A stretch of DNA of 64,000 nt from Lachnospiraceae bacterium. Lineage in GTDB: Bacteria; Bacillota; Clostridia; Lachnospirales; Lachnospiraceae. A program made the position numbers and the translations under genes. How positions within the stretch are numbered: the first letter of the stretch is position 1; the number at the start of each line of letters is the position of its first letter. The stretch spans positions 1-64,000 of the forward strand of contig JALELZ010000026.1 in NCBI GenBank assembly GCA_022768465.1, written 5' to 3'. The notes below the pieces were generated by a model. That model saw only the letters and a program-made list of their open reading frames with translations. It did not search any database and had not been told where the DNA came from. This document shows positions 51,397 to 59,863 of the stretch, in pieces.

Positions 51397-51573
51397 ATGA
51401 TGGTAACTTTTATTGCGATGATGATCGAGTCAGAGGCTGCAAAGTCAATTGAAGCAGGAAAGAGAAAGTACAGAGCGTATTTTGTAAAGACTAAGATATA
51501 CGCAAGATACAAGGCAGACGTAGACAGCATCCTTACCATTGACGGATACGAGGACTGCATCGTAACTGAGTGA
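51397..51573 (+). CDS. Small protein, 58 aa
   Basis: RBS AAAGAAAGGA. Begins MMVTFIAMMIESEAAKSIEA; KYRAYFVKTKIYARYKADVD. Common small gene before holins in related phages; unknown. An inverted repeat TTGATAGGG / TCCCTATCAG follows at about 51584-51610. Confidence 0.6.
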   Translation: MMVTFIAMMIESEAAKSIEAGKRKYRAYFVKTKIYARYKADVDSILTIDGYEDCIVTE

Positions 51574-51635
51574 AATGCAAGGTTGATAGGGGCGTTAAAG
51601 TCCCTATCAGCCGTATTTGTATCTAAAGGGAATGC

Positions 51636-51977
51636 ATGAGAGAATTTATATTACATTGGTGGCTTCAGGCGATATTTGCGGTCGTACTCAGCGCTATCGG
51701 TTATATAGTGCAGAAGCTGTCTAAAAAGTTTAATCAGGAAGTCACAGAGAATGCCGCAATGAAAACGGCGATGATTGCAATATTGCACGACCGCCTTTTT
51801 CAGCTGTGCCAGACATACATCAAGTTGGGATATATACCTATTGATGATGCTGAAAGAATTCTCGATAACTTAGACATGCTGTACAGTGCTTATTCGGCAC
51901 TTGGTGGCAACGGTACGGGCACCGCACTTTATAATAGAGCTAAAGCATTACCATTAAGAGCAGCGGTCTGTGAATGA
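51636..51977 (+). CDS. Holin-family-like membrane protein, 113 aa
   Basis: One N-terminal transmembrane segment (WWLQAIFAVVLSAIGYIVQ) and a soluble helical part (TAMIAILHDRLFQLCQTYIK). Similar proteins are placed with holins of Gram-positive phages. Position just before endolysin supports a lysis role. Confidence 0.7.
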   Translation: MREFILHWWLQAIFAVVLSAIGYIVQKLSKKFNQEVTENAAMKTAMIAILHDRLFQLCQTYIKLGYIPIDDAERILDNLDMLYSAYSALGGNGTGTALYNRAKALPLRAAVCE

Positions 51978-52002
51978 CAGCTATTTTTTATAGGGGATAA
52001 AA

Positions 52003-52185
52003 ATGAACGAGATAATATCTAAGCTTGCAAAGCTTATAGACGTAAAGAGTCTTGTAACGCTTATATTAACATCCGGATTTATGTTTCTATCGATAACCGG
52101 AGGTGTAACGGGGCAGGAGTTCCTTACTATCTTCACAATAGTAATAGGCTTCTATTTCGGCACGCAGTACGAGAAAAATCGATAA
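52003..52185 (+). CDS. Small holin-like membrane protein, 60 aa
   Basis: Two hydrophobic helices (SLVTLILTSGFMFLSITGGV and EFLTIFTIVIGFYFG) with a charged C-terminus (TQYEKNR), typical of a class II holin or holin partner. Directly upstream of endolysin. Confidence 0.7.
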   Translation: MNEIISKLAKLIDVKSLVTLILTSGFMFLSITGGVTGQEFLTIFTIVIGFYFGTQYEKNR

Positions 52186-52209
52186 GACTTCTTAAAAAGG
52201 AGAAACAAA

Positions 52210-52941
52210 ATGATCGTACACGCGAGTATATCTGAAAACGGTAACGCAGGTTGGGACGGTAAGGCGAAAACGGGAGATCAGTCTGGAAGAGAAGTGTGCA
52301 CACGCACATGGTACAACAAAGGTTGGAACGTGGTACTTCGTCATAACGATATAAACATCGCTAAAAAGGCCGTAGAGCTTGCCGTGAAGCTTGCTAACAG
52401 TAATCTTGTAGGCTATGACCAAAGCGAGCGCAACACGCTGTATAAAGCGCTTAAGGCATGTAAATTTGATGTTGATGCGTACATCAGAAGCGGCAAGAAG
52501 ACAGAAACGGACTGCAGCGCATTCGTTTATGCAGTGTATGCGTGTCTTATAAAGTCCATGCGTTATGACGGCAATGCACCGACTACACGAACGATGCGTG
52601 CAATGTTTAAGAAACACGGCTTCACAGAGCTGAAAGACATTAAGTACCGCATCACTGATAAGAACCTTAGAGCGGGTGATATAATGCTTTTGGAAGGTCA
52701 TCATGTCGCTATGGAAGTGACTGACCATGAACCTGAGCGCACCGTGTCAACGTTCTATCCTTCATACACGGGTCAGTCAGGATCTATAGTTGACGCATTG
52801 GCAGCTGTCGGAGAAAAGGACACGAGCCTTACACACCGCCGCAGGATTGCAGTCACTAACGGCATAGATCCGTCAGATTCGTATAAAATGAATATAGAGC
52901 TTCTTAAGAAGCTTAAAAAGGGCATGCTTATAAAGCGATAA
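52210..52941 (+). CDS. Endolysin with NlpC/P60-like amidase domain
   Basis: 243 residues. Begins IVHASISENGNAGWDGKAKT and GREVCTRTWYNKGWNVVLRH; catalytic Cys in TETDCSAFVYAVY and His in EGHHVAMEV suggest a papain-like peptidoglycan hydrolase. A short C-terminal NIELLKKLKKGMLIKR may be a wall-binding remnant. No signal peptide, so release depends on the holins. Confidence 0.85.
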   Translation: MIVHASISENGNAGWDGKAKTGDQSGREVCTRTWYNKGWNVVLRHNDINIAKKAVELAVKLANSNLVGYDQSERNTLYKALKACKFDVDAYIRSGKKTETDCSAFVYAVYACLIKSMRYDGNAPTTRTMRAMFKKHGFTELKDIKYRITDKNLRAGDIMLLEGHHVAMEVTDHEPERTVSTFYPSYTGQSGSIVDALAAVGEKDTSLTHRRRIAVTNGIDPSDSYKMNIELLKKLKKGMLIKR

Positions 52942-52944
52942 TGA

Positions 52945-52980
52945 AAAGGGTTGGGCGATATGCTCAGCCCTTATTTTTTT
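52945..52980 (+). terminator. Terminator of the late operon
   Basis: AAGGGTTGGGC and GCTCAGCCCTT form a stem around GATAT, followed by ATTTTTTTTT. Confidence 0.88.
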
Positions 52981-52992
52981 TATATTTTTAAA

Positions 52993-53038
52993 ATAGTACG
53001 AAATATGCATTGACATAGTACGAAATATGTAATATAAT
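52993..53038 (+). promoter_or_regulatory. Consensus promoter with duplicated 15-bp operator
   Basis: TTGACA (53010-53015), 17 bp, TATAAT (53033-53038): perfect sigma-70 consensus. ATAGTACGAAATATG occurs twice, at 52993-53007 and 53015-53029, with a 22-bp period, one upstream of and one inside the promoter. The ribbon-helix-helix protein of the operon is the likely autorepressor. Confidence 0.9.
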
Positions 53039-53102
53039 AAAGACAGTTAAGGAAGCAACATCAACTTAATGAATAATGGGCAAGCATAGAAAGGAGAGTT
53101 CC

Positions 53103-53243
53103 ATGGATGAAGAAATGAACGTAGGCGAATTACTTAAGGAAACGGCAGAAGAAAATCAGACCAGGAAGATACTTGAGATCTTGAACGAATGTAAAGACCT
53201 GGCTGAAGCCAAAGAAAGAGTAAAAGCCCTACTTAATAAGTAA
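53103..53243 (+). CDS. Small acidic helical protein, 46 aa
   Basis: RBS AAAGGAGAG. Begins MDEEMNVGELLKETAEENQT; ends KALLNK. First gene behind the consensus promoter, expressed independently of the late operon. Unknown; perhaps antitoxin- or immunity-like. Confidence 0.6.
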   Translation: MDEEMNVGELLKETAEENQTRKILEILNECKDLAEAKERVKALLNK

Positions 53244-53343
53244 GGCCTTGGAAAAACAGAACGGGCGGCGGACTTGCCAAAGCCGCCCTAAACTGTAAAA
53301 CGTATTATACACCGTTTGGCAAGAGAAGGGAAGAAGGCAGTAA

Positions 53344-53532
53344 ATGCCAAAGGAAGAAAAAGAATTTGATCAGATAAAATATCAGAACGAATACAAGAAG
53401 AAAAATTATGACCGTATGGAACTGCTTGTTCCTAAGGGCGAAAAAGCTCTTATTAAGGAAGCGGCAGCAGCCTTAGGGCAAAGCGTTAACGAATTCGTCT
53501 ATTCAGCGGTAAAAGAAAAATTGATTAAATAA
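53344..53532 (+). CDS. Arc-type ribbon-helix-helix DNA-binding protein
   Basis: 62 residues: YDRMELLVPKGEKALIKEAA and ALGQSVNEFVYSAVKEKL fit the strand-helix-helix fold of Arc/CopG repressors. Together with duplicated sites in the upstream promoter it is probably self-regulating. A GGCGGCGGAC... GCCGCC hairpin lies just upstream (about 53264-53290). Confidence 0.8.
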   Translation: MPKEEKEFDQIKYQNEYKKKNYDRMELLVPKGEKALIKEAAAALGQSVNEFVYSAVKEKLIK

Positions 53533-53537
53533 GCATG

Positions 53538-53568
53538 AAAGCACGGTTTTTTTTGCCGTGCTTTTTAT
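53538..53568 (+). terminator. Terminator at the right end of the prophage
   Basis: AAAGCACGG pairs with CCGTGCTTT across a T-rich loop and runs into TTTT. Insulates the last phage operon from attR and the host. Confidence 0.8.
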
Positions 53569-53592
53569 GTTAAAATCAGTCATATTGTAAAC

Positions 53593-53629
53593 AATTATAT
53601 GGTTTCATTAGTAACACATTAGTAACAAA
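53593..53629 (+). repeat. attR: 37-bp prophage boundary repeat
   Basis: Identical to 11192-11228, same orientation. Right border of the prophage. 53630-53791 holds no gene; a TATAAT-like box at about 53738 probably belongs to the promoter of the next host gene. Confidence 0.9.
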
Positions 53630-53791
53630 AGAGCGCTAAAACCCTTATTTTAAGCCAAAATAATCTTAAAGTATCTTTAAAAATCATCTCACATCTAACT
53701 CTTATCATTTATTACACAATCCCTGAATGGTATAATTACATAAATATTTAAAAGAATCTATCTTTACAGGCGGTAATCAGGAGGCAGAAGG

Positions 53792-54604
53792 ATGAAAGCA
53801 GTAATTCTTGTGGATAACAATGGAACAGAGTGCCTTACCGGAGAATGGGGGCTGTGCGTGTATATTGAGACTGAAGCGGCTGATATTCTGTTAGATACCG
53901 GTGCTTCAGCATTATTCATTGAAAATGCCAAAAAGTTAGGAAAGGATCTTAAAAAGGTTGATGCGGCTGTACTGTCTCACGCTCACTGGGATCATGCCAA
54001 TGGCATAGCTGATTTTTTAAATGTCAACAGCAGAGCGAAATTTTATCTTCGTAAGCCGATTGCGCCTAACTGCTATTCCTATGAGGATGACGAGTATAGT
54101 TATATCGGCATTCCTGAAAATGTTATGAGCGATTATGCTGACAGAATTGTTCTTGCTGAGGGCGATGTGACAATTGCACCGGGAGTTTATCTTATTCCAC
54201 ATAAGACAGCAGGATTAGAACAGATCGGAATCAGAGAGAATATGTTTCTTAAAACGAAATACGGTTATAAGCCGGATGATTTTGCTCATGAGCAGAGTCT
54301 TGTTATAGAAACTCCAAAGGGAATTGTGATCTTCAACAGCTGTTCTCATGGAGGAACAATGAATATCTTACGGGAGGTTGAAGAAACACTTTCTGGAAAG
54401 AATATCTATGCACTTATCGGCGGATTTCATTTATATAATAAGACAGAAGACGAGGTCAGGGCCGTAGGCAGAGCGCTTAGGGAATACGGAATTAAGTTTG
54501 TCTGCACCGGACACTGCACCGGATATGAGGCATATGCGATTCTGAAGGAAGAGCTTGGAGAAATACTTCATCCTATGTACTGCGGTATGGAGATTGAGAT
54601 TTAA
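53792..54604 (+). CDS. MBL-fold metallo-hydrolase
   Basis: 270 residues. Metal-binding SHAHWDHANG (H-x-H-x-D-H), further His in NSCSHGG and TGHCTG. The C-terminal GGFHLYN and order of motifs resemble the 7,8-dihydropterin-6-methyl-phosphate-synthase-like branch of the metallo-beta-lactamase superfamily. Substrate unknown. RBS AGGAGG. Confidence 0.85.
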   Translation: MKAVILVDNNGTECLTGEWGLCVYIETEAADILLDTGASALFIENAKKLGKDLKKVDAAVLSHAHWDHANGIADFLNVNSRAKFYLRKPIAPNCYSYEDDEYSYIGIPENVMSDYADRIVLAEGDVTIAPGVYLIPHKTAGLEQIGIRENMFLKTKYGYKPDDFAHEQSLVIETPKGIVIFNSCSHGGTMNILREVEETLSGKNIYALIGGFHLYNKTEDEVRAVGRALREYGIKFVCTGHCTGYEAYAILKEELGEILHPMYCGMEIEI

Positions 54605-54639
54605 GCTGATTTTTTAGCCATTGAAGCGAGATATTTATA

Positions 54640-55671
54640 ATGAGAATAATTAAAAGCGATAATTTTGATAAATTTGTATGCTCTGCCGGGGCCTGTCCTA
54701 CGAGCTGCTGCTCCGGCGGATGGCAGATTATGATAGATGATAATTCCATCGATAAATATACTAAGGATACCGGAGACGGTAAGCTTAACAAGAGACTTGC
54801 CGAAGGGGTGGATCTTGTTGAACGGTGCTTCACGCAAAAAGGAAATAATTGCTACATGCTTGATAAAGACGGACTTTGTTCAATACAAAGGGCATTGGGT
54901 GAAGAGGCATTGTGCGATACCTGCAGGATATATCCGAGACATGTCGAAGAATTTCGAGGCATTAGAGAATGGTCACTGTCGCTTTCATGTCCGGAGGCGG
55001 CTAGGCTGATACTTGGCAATAAAGACAGACTTGATTTTGTTATTGAAGATACGGATGAACCTGAAAATGATGCCGAATACGAGGATTTTGATGATGATCT
55101 TTACTTCCTGCTTTTTAATGCAAGAGACAGGATATTCGATATCATTCAGAGCAGAGAGCTTTCCTTTAAGGACAAGGCTGAGCTCATAACAGCCTATACA
55201 GCAGGAATACAGGAATGCATAGATAATGAACGATTTGACATCCTGCAGGCTTTTATCGAGGATATGCATGAAATCGATGGATTAACAGAAGTTGATTATA
55301 ATGCCCTGAATAAAGATATGTTCAGTATACTGTTTGATCTGGAGCTTCTGAGCCCCGAGTGGAAGGGTATTCTGGAGAATACATGGAAGGCCTGGGATGA
55401 TGATATCAGGCTTACAGCTAAGGAAGAGCTTCAGGCTGAACAGCTCCTTATGTTCTGGACATATACTTATTTTTGCGGAGCTGTTTATGACGGCTGGGTG
55501 TTTTCCAAGGCGAAGCTTGCCATATGCTGTACATGGTGGATATTTGAAATCAACAAGGCAAATGATTTTAATGGCGGCATAATTGAGGCTGCCTACAGAT
55601 TCGCAAGAGAAATAGAACATTCCGATGAAAATCTTAATGCGCTTGAGGAATATTTTATGATGAGAGGCTGA
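54640..55671 (+). CDS. fliB: Flagellin lysine-N-methylase-like protein (FliB)
   Basis: 343 residues. Cysteine-rich YkgJ-like cluster: CSAGACPTSCCSGGWQI, CYMLDKDGLCSIQRALGEEA, LCDTCRIYPR, SLSCPEAARL, the hallmark of FliB proteins that methylate lysines of flagellin, thought to bind an iron-sulfur cluster or metal. No flagellar genes are in the window. 35 nt after the hydrolase gene; likely cotranscribed. Confidence 0.88.
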   Translation: MRIIKSDNFDKFVCSAGACPTSCCSGGWQIMIDDNSIDKYTKDTGDGKLNKRLAEGVDLVERCFTQKGNNCYMLDKDGLCSIQRALGEEALCDTCRIYPRHVEEFRGIREWSLSLSCPEAARLILGNKDRLDFVIEDTDEPENDAEYEDFDDDLYFLLFNARDRIFDIIQSRELSFKDKAELITAYTAGIQECIDNERFDILQAFIEDMHEIDGLTEVDYNALNKDMFSILFDLELLSPEWKGILENTWKAWDDDIRLTAKEELQAEQLLMFWTYTYFCGAVYDGWVFSKAKLAICCTWWIFEINKANDFNGGIIEAAYRFAREIEHSDENLNALEEYFMMRG

Positions 55672-55840
55672 GCATAATGACTGTTTAAGCTTTTTAGTTT
55701 TAATCAGGATAATGCTTATAATATCTTGAAAAATGACTGGTATTCCAAATCGTAATGAATATTGCTGACATACCTATATGGGTATGAGTGCGGTTTAGCG
55801 GCGGTTAACACTGTATAAAATTGTATAATTTAACTATGCG

Positions 55841-55877
55841 AAATGCTGTAATACATCGATATTACAGCATTTAATTT
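55841..55877 (+). terminator. Hairpin terminator upstream of the MFS gene
   Basis: AAATGCTGTAAT and ATTACAGCATTT form a 12-bp perfect stem around ACATCGAT, followed by AATTTTTA. Either terminates the preceding transcript or sits in the MFS leader; the MFS ATG is 20 nt away. The rest of 55672-55840 holds no gene that I can see. Confidence 0.75.
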
Positions 55878-55891
55878 TTAGAGGTGGTTAA

Positions 55892-57223
55892 ATGCGCCAA
55901 AATGATAGTCAGATTATACATGGCAGTGTGAGTGCGGCAGCAGCTGTACAGTCGCATCCTTATTTAAGGATTCACAGAAAAAAAATGCATTATGCCTGGG
56001 TCATCTGTATTGCCTGTACACTCATGATGTATTGCAACAGCGGCATAACGGACGGTATGTTTTCGGTATATTCTCCGTTCATTCTTGAAAAATACAGCAT
56101 CAGCAATACACAAATATCATTATTGATGACTGTGAAATCGGTGTCGTCACTGCTTGCAGTGATCTTCAGCGGTATTTACTATAAAAGATATTCACTTCGT
56201 ATAGGCGGGCTTGCGGCAACGATACTATGCGGTTCAAGCTTTGTAGTATTCGGATTTGCTGACAGAATGCCGATTTTTCTGCTGGCATCCGTTATGCTCG
56301 GGCTAGGCAATGGTTTAGGAACGAATATCCCGATAACGATGCTCTACGGGTTGTGGTTTAATGAAAAGCGTAAGCTTGCCATGAGCATAACAACTTTTGC
56401 CGGAAGCATTGGACTTATAGGACTTCCGCAGCTTATAACTCATATAATTGAAGGCGCTTCAATGCGTACCGCTTTTCTTATGAATGCGGCCCTGGTTTTT
56501 GCAGTAATGCTGATAGTGTTTGCAATAATGAGGAACAAGCCTGAGGACATGGGGCTTAAGCCTTACGGAGCCGGAACAGAACAGCCTAAAGATATAAATG
56601 CTTCTGAATCTAAATATGCTGAAAAGGCTGACGAAAGAGAATTAAGCAGACACGACTGGTTATTCCTGGCTCCATCCTGTGTTGCTATAGGAATTATATG
56701 CTGCACAAGCTACAGCTTCTTTACATTATTCCTTAAAAATGAAGGTGTGTCGTCTGCAGTAATAGCAGGCCTGCTTACTGTAACAGGTGTCTCTGTCGGA
56801 GCCGGAAAGCTGAGCTACGGATGGCTTGCAGATAGATTTGGCTCATACATATGCAACAGAATATATTTTGGAGCCCTAATATCCGGAATAACGCTGCTGA
56901 CGTTATGTGCACATAATAAACATATTTTGTTTATCGCCACCGTGCTTATGGGATTTGGCTCACCGCTCGGAAGCGTCGGATTTGTTTCATGGGCATGGGA
57001 TCTCGGAGGACATATGAGTGCAGAGGCTATAAGAAAAATGCAGATAGCACTTTATGTCGGAATGATGGCCTTTAGTTTTATTCCTGGTGTGGTAGCGGAT
57101 CTTTGCGGAGGTTCGTACAGAGGTATGTATATGCTGTATGCAATTCTCGGAATACCTACATTTCTTGCAATACAATATCTCTACAGAAGAAAAGGTCTTA
57201 GTAAGATAAGACAATCAATGTAA
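55892..57223 (+). CDS. MFS transporter, OxlT-like
   Basis: 443 residues with 12 expected transmembrane helices. HYAWVICIACTLMMYCNSG at the start, FSPFILEKYSISNTQISLL-type VYSPFILEKYSISNTQISLL, GLGNGLGTNIPITMLYGLWF and the central loop of about 50 hydrophilic residues. N-terminal pattern fits the oxalate:formate antiporter subgroup; substrate unknown. RBS GAGGTGG. Confidence 0.82.
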   Translation: MRQNDSQIIHGSVSAAAAVQSHPYLRIHRKKMHYAWVICIACTLMMYCNSGITDGMFSVYSPFILEKYSISNTQISLLMTVKSVSSLLAVIFSGIYYKRYSLRIGGLAATILCGSSFVVFGFADRMPIFLLASVMLGLGNGLGTNIPITMLYGLWFNEKRKLAMSITTFAGSIGLIGLPQLITHIIEGASMRTAFLMNAALVFAVMLIVFAIMRNKPEDMGLKPYGAGTEQPKDINASESKYAEKADERELSRHDWLFLAPSCVAIGIICCTSYSFFTLFLKNEGVSSAVIAGLLTVTGVSVGAGKLSYGWLADRFGSYICNRIYFGALISGITLLTLCAHNKHILFIATVLMGFGSPLGSVGFVSWAWDLGGHMSAEAIRKMQIALYVGMMAFSFIPGVVADLCGGSYRGMYMLYAILGIPTFLAIQYLYRRKGLSKIRQSM

Positions 57224-57288
57224 ATGAAAACAGCCCAAACTGTAATAATTGCAGCTTTGGCATATACCGGATATCCCCCTATAAAAAT

Positions 57289-57320
57289 AACTGCCGTCGG
57301 CTTAATGGCCGTCGGCAGTT
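57289..57320. terminator. Bidirectional terminator between convergent genes
   Basis: AACTGCCGTCGGC pairs with GCCGTCGGCAGTT across TTAATG. A-rich on the left and T-containing on the right, so it can serve both the MFS gene and the convergent SNF transporter gene. Confidence 0.75.
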
Positions 57321-57349
57321 ATGCTTTTATCTATTATATTATTTCTATA

Positions 57350-58687
57350 TTATTTCCATGCGAATGTGAGCATTCCGTAGATGTAGATGAAGATTATTGC
57401 TGCAGGAGCTACATACTTAAATATAGGCTTCATCCATGGCTGTATCTTGAGACCCTTTCCTGTGTTGGCTTCAGCTACGAAATTATCCCAGCCCCATCCA
57501 AACTTGTTGCAGCAGAAAAGCGCAAGTATAAGAGAACCAATAGGAAGTATATTGTTGGAAACTATGAAATCCCAGAAATCCAACCATGCAGTGCCTTCAG
57601 CAAACGGCTGGAAATGGAACACACTGAATCCTAAAGCTGTGGTAAGTGCAAGCAGGAATACGCAGATACCGCATATCAGGCAGCCCTTTGGACGTGACCA
57701 GCCTGTGAGCTCACGAAGCATTGCAAGTATGTTCTCACATACGCCTAAAACTGTTGACATAGCGGCGAATATCATGAACATAAAGAACAGTGTTCCCCAG
57801 ACACGTCCGCCTGCCATGTTGTTGAATACGCTTGCCATTGTGTCGAAAAGCAGACTTGGACCGGCGTTTACAGCAAGACCGTAGCTTGAGCAGGCAGGGA
57901 AAATGATGAAGCCTGCAAGTATTGCGACAACGGTATCAAGCACGATTACATTTACAGATTCTCCGAGCAGTGAGTGATCCTTGTCAATATAGCTTCCGAA
58001 GATGGCCATGCCTCCCATACCGGTAGACAGTGTAAAGAAGGCTTGGTTCATGGCGCCGACTATAACACTTCCGTCGATTTTTGAAAAATCAGGTGTGAGG
58101 TAAAATGCAAGACCTTCAGCAGCTCCGCCAAGTCTTACGCAGTGCACGGCCAGTACCACCATGAGTACCAAGAGAGCTGTCATCATATATTTTGTGATGC
58201 GCTCAAGGCCGCTTTGAAGATCCTTACTGAGTATAAAGAATGCAACTGCCACAGTGACAAACAGGAATACTACATTTATTGTAGGATTGCTTATCATCTG
58301 AACAAAACCAAAGGACTCGTTTGTGCCTGTAAGGAACTTTACAAAGTAGTAAATGATCCAGCCTGTAACTACAGTATAGAATGCCATCAGGGAAATATTT
58401 CCTATTAAGCATACCCAACCGTACAGATCCCAATGCTGTCCCGGCTTTTCGAGCTTTTTATACATGCGTATAGGGCTTGCCTGCGAAGCACGTCCTACTG
58501 AAAATTCCATGACCATAGCCGGCATTCCGAGCAGTATCAGACAGATGATATAGACTAACATGAAGCTTCCGCCTCCGTTTTGTCCGCACATCCATGGGAA
58601 CTTCCAGACATTGCCGCAGCCGATAGCGCAGCCTGCCGACAGCATTATAAAGCCCATTCGGCTTCCGAGTCTCTCACGACCATTCAT
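57350..58687 (-). CDS. Sodium-dependent neurotransmitter-symporter family (SNF/NSS) transporter
   Basis: 445 residues. Begins MNGRERLGSRMGFIMLSAGC and AIGCGNVWKFPWMCGQNGG, the conserved TM1 sodium/substrate site; GMPAMVMEFSVGRASQ, FFTLSTGMGGMAIFGSYI (TM6) and FFMFMIFAAMSTVLGV (TM8) follow. Eleven or twelve helices. Imports amino acids with sodium. Divergent from the LysR gene. Confidence 0.93.
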   Translation of the reverse strand: MNGRERLGSRMGFIMLSAGCAIGCGNVWKFPWMCGQNGGGSFMLVYIICLILLGMPAMVMEFSVGRASQASPIRMYKKLEKPGQHWDLYGWVCLIGNISLMAFYTVVTGWIIYYFVKFLTGTNESFGFVQMISNPTINVVFLFVTVAVAFFILSKDLQSGLERITKYMMTALLVLMVVLAVHCVRLGGAAEGLAFYLTPDFSKIDGSVIVGAMNQAFFTLSTGMGGMAIFGSYIDKDHSLLGESVNVIVLDTVVAILAGFIIFPACSSYGLAVNAGPSLLFDTMASVFNNMAGGRVWGTLFFMFMIFAAMSTVLGVCENILAMLRELTGWSRPKGCLICGICVFLLALTTALGFSVFHFQPFAEGTAWLDFWDFIVSNNILPIGSLILALFCCNKFGWGWDNFVAEANTGKGLKIQPWMKPIFKYVAPAAIIFIYIYGMLTFAWK

Positions 58688-58714
58688 AATGATTACGCTC
58701 CTGTTGATATTAAT

Positions 58715-58825
58715 AAAGGATATCGTTAATGTTATGTCTCATATCCTTTTCCATTCTTACAATAATACGTTCATGCATAGTATTTGTAAAATTGATGATA
58801 ACACGATATAATAACGAAAATATCG
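58715..58825. promoter_or_regulatory. Inverted repeats between the SNF and LysR genes
   Basis: AAAGGATAT (58715-58723) with ATATCCTTT (58741-58749), and CGATAT (58804-58809) with ATATCG (58820-58825). The second matches the spacing of LysR T-N11-A boxes. Likely binding sites for the divergently encoded LysR protein. Confidence 0.5.
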
Positions 58826-58869
58826 ATTCTGTATTTCTGAAAATGCATAAAAAAGAGGCAGGCACAATC

Positions 58870-59751
58870 ATGGATATAAATGTTCTCAAAACCTTTGTAG
58901 CAGTGTGTGAATACGGAGGATTTTCGGCAGCAGGAGAAAAATTAGGATATACGCAGTCAACGGTTTCATCACAGATAAAACAGCTTGAAAAAGAGTTCAA
59001 TGTGGTGCTTTTTGACAGACTCTATCACAGGATCATTCTTACAGAGGCAGGAAATACGGTTCTTAATTATGTGCGCGGAATACTTATCTCTCAGGAAAAG
59101 CTCATGTCGGAGCTGCACCATAAAGAGGACATAACAGGAGAACTGCATCTTGCTATGGCAAGCTCTGTATGTGCACGATTTTTTGAATATGACTATTTAG
59201 GCTTCCACGAACGATTCCCGGGAATAAAGCTTACGATAACCGAAGCAGGTACAGAACAGATGTTCAGTATGTTAAAGAAAAATGAGGCAGACCTCGTTTT
59301 AACCTTAGACAGTCATATTTATGACTCGGAATTTGAAATATGTGCTGAATGTGAAGAAAGAGTCAATTTTGTAGCTGCCGCAGAGCATCCTCTTACAGAA
59401 TTCAAGGAGCTGAGCATAGAAGACATTTTAAATAAAGAATTCATTCTGACTGAAAAACATATGAGCTATCGAAGGATACTTGATGAAGAGCTTGCATCCA
59501 GATCTCTTGAAATTACACCCACGCTGGAGCTTGGCAATACGGTGCAAATCTGTAATATTGCCTCGAATAGCAGGATGATTGCATTTCTTCCTGAATATAT
59601 AACAGAAGGCTACATTTCCTCAGGGCAGCTTAAAACTCTTCCCGTCAGGGATTGCAGTGTTTCTGTGTGGACACAGCTGCTTGTTCATAAGAATAAATGG
59701 CATTCGCCGGCGCTTAATTCCTTAATAGATTATTACAGGCAGCTTATATAA
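58870..59751 (+). CDS. LysR-family transcription regulator
   Basis: 293 residues. N-terminal winged helix-turn-helix (NVLKTFVAVCEYGGFSAAGE, LGYTQSTVSSQIKQLEKEF) and a periplasmic-binding-like effector domain (GELHLAMASSVCARFFEYDY). Start at ATG 58870 matches the family N-terminus; an upstream in-frame ATG would add 47 atypical residues. Probably regulates the divergent amino acid transporter. Confidence 0.92.
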   Translation: MDINVLKTFVAVCEYGGFSAAGEKLGYTQSTVSSQIKQLEKEFNVVLFDRLYHRIILTEAGNTVLNYVRGILISQEKLMSELHHKEDITGELHLAMASSVCARFFEYDYLGFHERFPGIKLTITEAGTEQMFSMLKKNEADLVLTLDSHIYDSEFEICAECEERVNFVAAAEHPLTEFKELSIEDILNKEFILTEKHMSYRRILDEELASRSLEITPTLELGNTVQICNIASNSRMIAFLPEYITEGYISSGQLKTLPVRDCSVSVWTQLLVHKNKWHSPALNSLIDYYRQLI

Positions 59752-59863
59752 TACTTTAGACTTATGTAAGGAATAGTGCACAGTTTAGACACAGCTTCCA
59801 TGTTATAATCCTGATACATAAAACATAATCGATTGGTTATATCGAAGGGAGAAAAAGTTTATT

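Larger units (their letters stand above)
11192..53629. mobile_element. Complete PBSX-like contractile-tailed prophage
   Basis: About 42.4 kb between 37-bp direct repeats. It carries integrase, immunity region, early replication/recombination genes, terminase, portal, capsid, sheath, tube, tape measure, baseplate, fibres, holin-like genes and endolysin in the usual order. Tail sheath plus XkdN-, LysM- and baseplate-J-type proteins indicate a myovirus related to PBSX-type phages. The terminase large gene is frameshifted in this sequence, so inducibility is uncertain. Confidence 0.95.

Noticed and set aside
57224-57634. 136-codon plus-strand frame after the MFS gene
   Set aside because: Runs antisense through the 3' end of the SNF transporter gene and contains the terminator hairpin; not a gene.
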